A DNA stretch of 64,000 bases, from the NCBI GenBank assembly GCA_024516035.1, contig CM044964.1, positions 4,566,240 through 4,630,239 on the forward strand, in the 5' to 3' direction. This stretch comes from Bactericera cockerelli. Taxonomy: Eukaryota > Arthropoda > Insecta > Hemiptera > Triozidae. A program made the translations under genes and the position numbers. Under the pieces are notes generated by a model. The model did not search any database. It saw only the letters and a program-made list of their open reading frames with translations, and was not told the DNA's origin. Shown piece after piece: positions 56,916-64,000 of this stretch (its first letter is position 1; each line of letters opens with the position of its first letter).

Positions 56916-59900
56916 CTGAAAACAGAACAGGAGGTACAGTCAAAACCGATTGATAATATTAAAAATAATAATATCGCCTTATTTATACTGCCCAATTAAG
57001 ACTATTAAAGTCCCATTATTTCAGCAGTAAGCCCAAGACATATTATTATGTGGCAAAATTCCCAAATAGGAGGATAATTTGTCATGTCCCGTCTGGTTTT
57101 CGAACCCACGAACTCTGGAATCTTTGGATTCACAGAGTGTCGCCTTTACCACTGAGCTACCGGGACAGACTAATAGATAATTGTGATTTGCATAAAGCAT
57201 GGTTGAATCGACATTCTGGGGATAGAACATGTTAGGTAATAAAATTATTCAATTGTTTCAACTGTCCAATTAGGACTAAAAAGTCCCCATTATTTCAGTA
57301 GTAGGCCAAAAACACATTAAAACCGTGTTTTTCTTTTGGTTTAAAAAAATTCCAGGTTCGGTTTCTTCCAAACATTTCCATATTCTTCCAAGTTTAGCTT
57401 CCCCACCATTCGTGAAAGAAAAAAGCATTTCGGTACTTCTATAGATAAACAATGGAAAACTGTAAAGAAAGTAGGAATAAAGAAATAAGAGCAAGAACAT
57501 TATAAATCCATTTTGGTTAACCAAACTGGATACTGGAAGAAGATTTCTCCTTTATTCGTTTTCTTCCAAAAGAAAAATGACTATCTTCCAGTTCATCCAT
57601 TTTATTCCATTTGAATCCACATTGGTAAGTAAGAAAAAAAAAAAACGGCTTATGTGACATTATTATTCATTTGGTCAAAATTTCAAAAAGTAGGATTACC
57701 ATCCTTTTCCATGTCCCGACTGGGTTTCGAATCCCACCGCCTTTGGTTTACTAGATCGCCGCTCTACCGCCTCAACGACCTAGCCAACGAAAGTGACCGG
57801 AAATAATAGTATCTTATAAATTAATACCTTTACTCCTTCACATTGGGTAGCGGAGCATGGCTGTATCTGCCAAGGTCTGTCCTGTATTCTGTGGAGGTTC
57901 ATCGCTTGAGCCATGTCACCTGAAATAAAAAGAGCCATGCTGTGAGTTTTTATCTTACAGGCGCGCGAGTATCTCAGCGGTGAAGCACTCGCTTGCCATG
58001 CGGGAGGTCCCGGGTTCGATCCCCCAAAAAAAGTAAAAAATCTAAATTTGGTTACAGTCAGGGATACCTTCCGGCGCGCTCGTGTTGACCCAGCACCTAA
58101 TTAGGAAAAATTGTGTCACTTCTCGCCCATCAGAGGGGGAGACATACTTTTACTAAATCTACGCAGAAACCGGAACTTGAGAACATCCAGGTTAAAATAG
58201 TCCGTTGCCTTATCGATTAAGCTACTGAGGTCAGCATCTATAGTTTTATTTCTATTACTGATTCAGTACTGAACAGATTAGTAAAGTTACAGGGTATCAG
58301 GTCTGAATTTACGGCGGGATGTTTTCATAGGGGGTTCGCAACAGGGAAGCAATTCAATCATGGCCGATTAGCTCACCATATCCTACCCTCACCCTCACCC
58401 CCCCCCCCACCCCTTCCCCTTATATTATACAACTCCATTTCTCAAATACTTCTCTATCCACTCCTCGCAAAATGTTATTTCCTAAGCTTTGTCGCTAAAA
58501 TCTCATCGAAACCCTTCAATGCTCTAGAGAAGTATCTTTGTATATATGTATGTATAAAGTAGCATCATCTATAAAAAATTGTTAAAAAAAAGCATTATCG
58601 TGTTTGATGGTCGCCAAACTTGATATATTTCAATTCATCAAGTTTATACAAGGAGCCTCATAATTAATATGGGCCCCCAGAACCAAGTTAATGAAAGTCT
58701 GATATTTCCACTTCTACATATACTGACTTTGCTCAAGATTGCAAAGCAAAGCTAGCGCAAAAGTGAAAAATGATTATTACAAAATAAAACTTATTGCACT
58801 TTAAAAAAAAAACCTCCTACTCTTTCTATCTAACCCTCACTATCCCCAGATGTTAGCTCCCAAACTTTATACTGACCTCCCTCCTCAATTTCCCCCTAAA
58901 TTTCAAGTCTTTCCCCTCAAATCTTCTTCACCAATTGCCTAACTCCCTAATTTCTCTTCTCTTCCTCCCCACTATCCAGGGATGTTAGTTCCTAATATTT
59001 CTGTTAACCTGGCTCCCACCATATTCTATTCCTCTTCCCCATTTATCTACTTCCCAAATTTTCCTCCCCTCTTTCTCCCCACTATCCAGGGATGTTAGCT
59101 CCTAATCTTTCTGTTAAGGCTCCCACCATCCTCTGTGCTTCTTACCCATTTTTCTACCCCCCTAATTTACCTCCTCCTTTCTCTCAATATTCCAGGATGT
59201 TGGTTACTAATCTCTGTAACGTCCTGTTTTTGGGGTAGCAGGTCAAAGGATCAGCTTCTGTCCGACTCATGAAATTTTATATATATCTTTATCTTTCATT
59301 CCAGTATCCCTACCTATCCTTTCATTCTATGCCTCTATCTCTTTCTCTCTCTCTTCCTCTATATATCTCTTCCGTTATATTAATGTATTCTTCAACCAAG
59401 TTTCCTGTATTAGGGTATTAAATTCTCTCTCTGCCCTTTTAATGTCCCTCTTTCTCCCTTCTTTACTTCCCTCGCTATCTCTCCTTCCTTTAGGCGTTTT
59501 CTCTCTCTGTCTCTCTATTTTCCTCTTTTTTTTTTCTTTTTTTTCTCTTTGTTTTCTCTTTTTTCTTTTATTTTTTTCTCTCTTTTATCTCTTACTTTCT
59601 ATCTTTATGTCCTTCCAGCTGTTCCTCTTTCATCTTTCATATCCCTGCATCAATTTCTTCTTTTTTCTCTCCAAGTTCTCTTTCCCTCTCTTCCTTTGTT
59701 TCTCTGTCTTTCTTTCACCATCTTTATTCTTTCCATCTGTTTGTTTGCACTCCTTTGTGTCTACCTAACTCTTTTCTCATCTTTCCACAATATCTTTGTA
59801 CTTCCAACAACTTTCAGGGCATCTCTGGCCACATAGTTCACGTTTCATAGTCTCTAGTTTCTTTGTCTAGTTTCTCTTTTATCTATTCTAACTCTTGTTT

Positions 59901-62900
59901 ACCTCCACCTTTATTTCTCTGTCCTCCATTTCTTAAACCGTCCTCTGTATATCATTCTCTCCTACTAAAGAATAATAATATTATCGCCTTATTTATGCTG
60001 CATGTTTAGGACTAATGAGTCCCATTATTCCAGCATAAGCCCAAAACGTACTATTATGTGTAGTCAATTCCAATAAGAAGGATAATTTGTCATGTTCCGG
60101 TTGGGTTTTGATCCCGCGACCTCTGGATTACCAGTCAGATGCCTTGACCAGGGATATACTCATTATTTCCTTCTTCCGTTATTCCATTCTATCTTTCTTT
60201 CTCTTATCTGTTTTAACGTCTTGTCTACCTCCATCTCTTTATCTAAGTTTTGCATAGCTTTAATATTATTTTATTTTACCTCTGCTTCGTTCTCTCTCTT
60301 TCACATTCTCTCTCTCTTATTTTCTTATTTTTTTTACCTCTGTTTCTTTCTCTTTCTCTATCTTTCACATTTCACTTCCTACCTCTCTCGTTTTTTCACC
60401 TTTGCATTATCTTTCTCTCTCTCTCTTACCAGCAGGAGCGGCGCCTAGGAGATCTTGTTTGTTAGCATACACCAGGAGAGGAACCCCTGATAGCTTCTCG
60501 TCCAGAAGCAACTCATGGAGTTCGAACCCAGACTCCTCGAATCTCTTCACATCACCGCTGTCGATCACATAAATCTGTGGGAGAAAAAGAGAAAGCGATA
60601 ACTCATTACTGATTAGTGATCAATGGTTGTGGGACTATAAACAGGGACTAGACCAGCATTGACTTGGTTCTAGGGGCCCTTTCAATTATTAGCCTCCTTG
60701 TAAACACAGTGGTAGAAGTGCTGAGTCATTCCTCCACTGTCTGGCTACCATCGTTCACGATGACGCCACCTTATGATGATGAATCAATAAATAATCCATC
60801 GTAGAAAAGTGATTACTAATTATTATCTAATAAGACTGAGCGCACGAATAGCTCAATGGGGACGACACCTGATTCCGTCCCGTGAGTTTTTTCTCTCAGG
60901 TAGTCGATACTCGATTCCGTCCCGAACCTCTCAGATCAATCACTGAATTCCGTCCCGTCACTTATCTTATGCACCTATGTACTATGTACATAAGTAACCT
61001 GATATTATGTATTAGGCTATGTACAAGTTCTCAAGGCATGGCCTTCATTGTATTTTACCTAACCCTACTATAAACCCAAGGCATGGCCGTCATTGTATTT
61101 TACCTAACCCTACTATAAACCCAAGGCATGGCCGTCATTGTATTTTACCTAACCCTACTATAAACTCAAGGCATGGCCTTCATTGTATTTTACCTAACCC
61201 TACTATAAACTCAAGGCATGGCCTTCATTGTATTTTACCTGACCATACTATGAACCCATGGCCTTTATTTTTTTATTTTACGTGATTGAAAATAAACTGA
61301 TGAAAAATGTTGAATTTATATATTTATTTATGTATATAGGACGGAACATATGGGACGGAATCGGGTATTGAACCCTTACGATGACCGGACGGAATCAGGT
61401 GTTAAAATATTGACGGGACGGAATCGACGGGACGGAATAAGGTGAAAAAAAGGTAAATGGGACGGAAAACGGTGCCTCCCCTCAATGGTCAATGGTTAAG
61501 CACTCGCTTGCCATGCGGAAGGTCCCGGGTTCGAAACCCCACGCCGACAAATATTTGTATTATAAATTGGTTACAGTTGTTTGTAAGGGATACTTTCCGA
61601 TGAGCTCGTGTTGACCCAGCACCTAAATGGGAAGAATTGTGTCACTTCTCGCCCTTCAGAGGGGAGGCATACTACGGGATGGGCAGGCTACAACCCAGGC
61701 CACAAGAGTTTTTTTTTTTTTTTTTTTTTTTAAAGATGAGTGTTTCACAGCCTTTTTTGTTTCGTAGCCATGAAACAGGAGCTACTCTAGACGCTTGTGG
61801 TCTGTGTTGTAGCCTGCCCATCCCGTAGTATGCCTCCCCTCTGATGGGCGAGAAGTGACACAATACTTCCCATTTAGGTGCTGGGTCAACACGAGCGCAC
61901 CGGAAGGTATCCCTTACAAATAACTGTAACCAAATTTTGAATACAAATTTTTGTCGGCGCGGGGGTTCGAACCCGGGACCTTCCGCATGGCAAGCGAGTG
62001 CTTAACCACTAAGCTATTCAGTCTACAGTAGCTCCTGTTTTCTCGTAGTTACGAAATAAAAAAGGCTGTGAAACACTCATTTTTTAAAAAAGACTGTTTT
62101 TTACATTTTTTACGTAACGTGGCTTTCAACTACAACTCACACGAAACTCACAAACCTGCTACCCACATTAATATCATCCAGCCTGGGTTAGGCCAGAATG
62201 CCAGCATCTCGAGTCTTCACCTCGCTAGTCGTTGCTTAACTACGAGAACCGGCGCATTCAAAGCGCCCTCGACGCTGGCATAAATATTGTTGCTCACTGG
62301 GATTTTTTAAATCGAGTGTAAGTTTGTTTCGCAAGATAACTCACCAGCCGACCTCCGTGGCTCAGTGGTTAAAAGCATTGGGTTGCTGACCCGGAGGTTG
62401 CGGGTTCGAATCCTGGCCGGAGCCAAAAATTCTGACCGAGTTTCTCCGTTTCCGGAATGGCATGAATGTAAAGTTAAGTGGCCTGAAGTATTGCGAAAAA
62501 GGTTTCGGGGCACAACTACCTTTTTAAAAAAAATATAATACATACATTCTGTCAAATCAGTAGTGGGACTGTGTCTGTAATTCAAAAAGTACATGCCTAA
62601 CTGTCAAAATTCTCCCTGGATCTGAATACACTTGCGCCATCGAATAATCCACTTATTAAAGCACTCCTTATAGGCACTTTTTGGGATAGCCATCAGTTCT
62701 TTTCGCGAAATTTGTTTTATGTCCTCTATGGACTCAAAAAGACGCCCACAGAGGGTCAATTTAGAAGATTGCTGACTTGTTTGCATGTTAAACTCATACA
62801 CCCATGTCTCACCACCTGTTATGATGCGTTTGATAAAAGATTCATCAGAATTAACTCTCTGAAGCATGTTTAGGGCAACTTGTTTTCGGGCATCTTTTTG

Positions 62901-64000
62901 CAGAAAATTCAGGTCCTTCGGATCAAGCCGGGCCTTTTTCTTCATTTCCAAATTAATGGTCAAAATGTTACGTGCGGTCTCATGAGACATATTTAGAGTA
63001 TCTGCAATTTCATATAAACCTGTATTACGGTTTTTTAGAACCATTTCTTTAACTTTTTCGACTGTATCGTCTCTCTCTCTTTCTCTATTTCTTCTCCACC
63101 TCATTGTCTCCCAGTAGGGTCTACTTATTTGACACAGTAGTACATATAACTCACCAGTATATACATATATAAATCCGACCTCAATAGCTTGATCGATAAG
63201 GCGAACTTGCAACCTGGAGGTCGGTGGTTCAAGTCCGGGTTTCAGCGTAAATTTAGTAAAGCGCACTGAGAAAAAAGACATCCTTGTTTGCTAGAAAGTT
63301 ATCCTTAAACGAGGATGGAATTGGGATTACTTTAAGAAAAGATTATTTGTCCTGGCACACTAAGACAACGATACAAGGATAAATGTTATATTGTACTAAT
63401 GAAGTGAGTAATATACTAGTTTAAGTATCTATCATCCTTATACAGGGTGGTCCAGAAAGTTTGCACCATAATGATAGGGGTAAAAAAAGAGACCATTTCC
63501 AATAAAAATATTCCCGGACATTTTCCATTATTTTTTGTCGTTTTCAAAATGGCGGCCAAAACTTTGACAGCCTAAATAAGCATTAAAACATTAAAAGGGT
63601 TAATTTAATTTATTTTAACTAGAATTTTATTCTCAATTCAAAAATGCAATCCGTTTTTTTTTAGGTGGTACAGAAAAAATTAAAAAAAAAAAAATCAAAA
63701 GCCAAACCAAAGTCGGAATATTTGAAAAACACACGTTTTGTACGCCATTTTGAAAACGACAAAAAATAATGGAAAATGTCCGGGAATATTTTTGTTGGAA
63801 ATGGTCTCTTTTATTACCCCTATCATTTTGGTGCAAACTTTCTGGACCACCCTGTATTTTAACATTTTTTCAAGGATGAATGTCCAGGATGATTTTTTTT
63901 TTCTCAGTGCGAGTTTGAGTAGTTGTGACATCACCAAAGTGATCAGCACAAATTAATATCATAACTAACTCACCAGTATATCCGTGTTGTCGAAATAGTT
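56871..64000 (-). CDS. ARL3: ADP-ribosylation factor-like protein 3 gene, 3' four exons (partial)
   Basis: Coding exons on the minus strand: 64000-63974 (continues outside), 60574-60430, 57919-57828 and 56915-56871. All junctions have GT/AG and compatible phases. Together they give about 102 residues, the C-terminal part of a protein whose family length is about 182. ARL3 is a small GTPase of the ciliary trafficking pathway that releases lipidated cargo from carrier proteins. Visible motifs: NYFDNTDIL joined to [14 protein letters not shown]; the guanine-specificity motif as [24 protein letters not shown] (the SA(T) G5 region); and a C-terminal [14 protein letters not shown]. The DILIYVIDS spelling favours ARL3 over ARL2. 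The nucleotide P-loop and switch regions are upstream of the window. The introns are nearly filled with mobile elements. Confidence 0.92.
56974..57310 (-). mobile_element. SINE family C copy and a partial tail
   Basis: 56974-57168 minus is full-length (CCCGGTAGCTCAGTGGTAAA, GTTCGTGGGTTCGAAAACCA). 57252-57310 repeats only the tail (AATGGGGACTTTTTAGTCCT). In an ARL3 intron, same strand as the gene. Confidence 0.85.
57690..57790 (-). mobile_element. SINE family C-like head fragment
   Basis: Minus strand: GCTAGGTCGTTGAGGCGGTA and GGATTCGAAACCCAGTCGGG; only the head and first body bases are present. It ends about 40 bases from the acceptor-distal side of the exon at 57828. Confidence 0.65.
57828..57919 (-). 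CDS. ARL3: ARL3 exon
   Basis: 92 bases between TTTATTTCAG and GTATTA. With the carried base it encodes 31 residues, [17 protein letters not shown] and so on, ending CEGVK. Confidence 0.92.
57961..58155 (+). mobile_element. SINE family A copy, 3' truncated
   Basis: GCGCGCGAGTATCTCAGCGG, TGAAGCACTCGCTTGCCATG, CGGGAGGTCCCGGGTTCGAT. The head is the closest to tRNA-Gly(GCC) of all copies. The body stops at GGGGGAGACATACT. Confidence 0.85.
58158..58237 (-). mobile_element. SINE family D head
   Basis: Minus strand: GACCTCAGTAGCTTAATCGA, TAAGGCAACGGAC; the B-box part is degraded. Confidence 0.6.
58595..58770 (-). mobile_element. Dispersed repeat family I, inverted copy
   Basis: Reverse of the 4095 copy: GTCGCCAAACTTGATATATT, ATACAAGGAGCCTCATAATT, GGCCCCCAGAACCAAGTTAA as plus-strand text. 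Confidence 0.7.
58850..59215. repeat. About 118-bp tandem repeat, three diverged copies
   Basis: Each has ACTATCCAGGGATGTTAG, CCTAATCTTTCTGTTAA, GGCTCCCACCAT and a CCATTT..CTACC block. In an ARL3 intron. Confidence 0.75.
59216..59977. other. CT-rich ARL3 intron sequence
   Basis: Pyrimidine-rich on the plus strand without a clear unit. Hydrophobic frames here reflect composition. Confidence 0.55.
59978..60155 (-). mobile_element. SINE family C copy
   Basis: Minus strand: CTGACTGGTAATCCAGAGGT, CGCGGGATCAAAACCCAACC, ACGTTTTGGGCTTATGCTGG, ending AAATAAGGCGATAATATT. Confidence 0.8.
60156..60429. other. CT-rich intron next to an ARL3 donor site
   Basis: More pyrimidine-rich sequence up to the exon at 60430. 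Confidence 0.55.
60430..60574 (-). CDS. ARL3: ARL3 exon with NKQD motif
   Basis: 145 bases between CTCCCACAG and GTAAGA. It reads [20 protein letters not shown], a Leu/Asp-rich helix, then [12 protein letters not shown]. Much higher GC than the surrounding intron. Confidence 0.93.
60628..60790 (+). mobile_element. Dispersed repeat family I copy
   Basis: GTGGGACTATAAACAGGGAC, TGACTTGGTTCTAGGGGCCC, GGTAGAAGTGCTGAGTCATT, GGCTACCATCGTTCACGATG. Confidence 0.75.
60860..61480. mobile_element. MITE N with GGGACGGAAT repeats, 8-bp target duplication
   Basis: 621 bp between CTCAATGG copies at 60852-60859 and 61481-61488. The ends carry several copies of ATTCCGTCCC (left: 60871, 60910, 60945) and the inverse GGGACGGAAT (right: 61340, 61350, 61425, 61435, 61460). 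A 45-bp tandem array fills the middle. An 8-bp target suggests a hAT- or P-like source. Confidence 0.85.
61027..61262. repeat. 45-bp tandem array inside MITE N
   Basis: Five copies of AAGGCATGGCCGTCATTGTA then TTTTACCTAACCCTACTATAAAC. A TTACCTAACCCTA word in each unit is only loosely telomere-like. Confidence 0.93.
61713..62018 (-). mobile_element. SINE family A copy, inverted to its neighbour
   Basis: Full-length minus-strand copy starting at the T run that ends the plus-strand copy. With 60839-61712 it forms an inverted pair. A plus-strand 3' fragment follows at 62019-62085. Confidence 0.9.
62105..62300 (+). mobile_element. Family G copy
   Basis: TACGTAACGTGGCTTTCAAC, CACAAACCTGCTACCCACAT, GGTTAGGCCAGAATGCCAGC, CTTCACCTCGCTAGTCGTTG. 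Confidence 0.75.
62348..62535 (+). mobile_element. SINE family E, full-length copy
   Basis: GACCTCCGTGGCTCAGTGGT, GCTGACCCGGAGGTTGCGGG, TTCGAATCCTGGCCGG, ATTCTGACCGAGTTTCTCCG, GGTTTCGGGGCACAACTACC. Confidence 0.88.
62545..63140 (-). mobile_element. Deleted mariner element
   Basis: Ends CATTCTGTCAAATCAGTAG (62545) and the inverse of CTACTGTGTCAAATAAGTAG (63121-63140), with TA outside each. About 596 bp against the usual 1.3 kb. Carries an internally deleted transposase on the minus strand. Confidence 0.85.
62604..63105 (-). pseudogene. Mariner transposase remnant
   Basis: Reads [20 protein letters not shown] and [15 protein letters not shown] (HTH region), then [20 protein letters not shown], where the first catalytic Asp of the family's TGDETW is Gly. 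The middle with the other two Asp is deleted: QSSKL passes straight to [16 protein letters not shown], then [17 protein letters not shown], the family C-terminal motif. The frame is open by chance, but the enzyme cannot be active. Confidence 0.85.
63147..63162. repeat. 16-bp target duplication, left copy (contains an ARL3 donor-like site)
   Basis: TAACTCACCAGTATAT, identical to 63966-63981, which spans the ARL3 exon end and donor. Confidence 0.75.
63264..63909. mobile_element. MITE M (CACTGAGAAAAAA ends), nested in SINE D
   Basis: 646 bp, with ends CACTGAGAAAAAAGACATCC and the inverse TTTTTTTCTCAGTG, flanked by CG on each side (2-bp duplication as judged from the uninterrupted copy at 20499). 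Inverted repeats of about 35 bases, imperfect. Confidence 0.8.
63441..63856. mobile_element. Palindromic MITE L (TACAGGGTGGTCCAG ends), nested in MITE M
   Basis: 416 bp; inverted repeats of about 113 bases at 63441-63553 and 63744-63856, about 95% alike by eye. Ends TACAGGGTGGTCCAGAAAGT. Shares its terminal motif with the palindrome at 37145 and the MITE at 5733. Confidence 0.88.
63974..64000 (-). CDS. ARL3: ARL3 exon (3' end of it)
   Basis: 27 bases visible: nine codons NYFDNTDIL ending CTG before the donor GTGAGT. The donor lies in a 16-bp sequence repeated at 63147. Confidence 0.9.

Larger units (their letters stand above)
60839..61712 (+). mobile_element. SINE family A copy interrupted by MITE N
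   Basis: The head begins GCGCACGAATAGCTCAATGG at about 60839, stops at 60859 and resumes at 61489 with TCAATGGTTAAGCACTCGC and GGTTCGAAACCCCACGCCG. The body ends at GGCCACAAGAG before a T run. Confidence 0.88.
63163..63965 (+). mobile_element. SINE family D copy interrupted by MITE M
   Basis: Head GACCTCAATAGCTTGATCGA, AACTTGCAACCTGGAGGTCG, GTGGTTCAAGTCCGGG, body up to AGTAAAGCG (63263). It resumes at 63910 with CGAGTTTGAGTAGTTGTGAC and ends ATCATAAC. 14 unexplained bases lie between the left duplication and the head. Confidence 0.88.

Noticed and set aside
61027..61262. Possible telomeric repeat (CCTAACCCTA) in the 45-bp array
   Set aside because: The word occurs once per 45-bp unit, is not tandem, and arthropod telomeres are usually TTAGG or lost.
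63080..63150. SRPYW residues upstream of the mariner frame, resembling the RPYW before NYF in ARL3
   Set aside because: They are translated from the mariner terminal repeat, lie downstream of the ARL3 exon in gene order, and have no acceptor; the real RPYW codons should lie beyond 64000.

Overview
This is an AT-rich window of insect nuclear DNA. An Osiris-family gene places it in the insects, because Osiris genes are known only from insect genomes. The species is not identifiable by eye. Both real host genes lie on the minus strand, have spliceosomal introns with GT/AG borders, and are small exons in large, transposon-filled introns. Most open frames in the window are chance frames inside repeats.

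Host genes. (1) 761-11875, minus: an Osiris (DUF1676) gene with four coding exons, a TATA/initiator pair just upstream, a signal peptide, the paired-Cys N-terminal region, a KKKK motif and a hydrophobic C-terminal half. As read here, exon 3 is one base short, which puts a premature stop in frame. (2) 56871 to beyond 64000, minus: the last four coding exons of an ARL3-type small GTPase, about 102 C-terminal residues including the NKQD nucleotide-binding motif. The 5' exons lie outside the window.

Mobile DNA. 26251-37130 is a Ty3/Gypsy errantivirus-type element on the minus strand. Its two 438-bp LTRs differ at one base. It has a 4-bp target duplication, a tRNA-Ser-type primer site, gag, pol and env. 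Its pol is cut by a 2,611-bp fold-back DNA transposon (29274-31884) with 9-bp target duplications and a remnant of an unrecognised coding sequence in its arms. Next to the right LTR is a 1,658-bp almost perfect palindrome built from repeated TACAGGGTG ends (37145-38802). At least six tRNA-derived SINE families (A-F below), two further dispersed families with partly tRNA-like parts (G, H), LINE-like 3' tails, several MITEs and a deleted mariner fill much of the rest.

Tandem repeats. The window is rich in microsatellites and minisatellites: a 0.64-kb array against the Osiris exon 3 acceptor, (CT)n/(GA)n blocks of 0.4-1.4 kb, a 17-bp array resembling pogo-like ends, 36-bp arrays, a 45-bp array, and others.

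Most unusual points: a SINE insertion that appears to have duplicated the 5' splice site of an ARL3 exon; a three-deep nest (MITE in MITE in SINE) beside that exon; the fold-back element inside pol; the giant palindrome; and the one-base break in the Osiris gene. Repeat family letters are local labels, not database names. Repeat borders without a stated target duplication are approximate.
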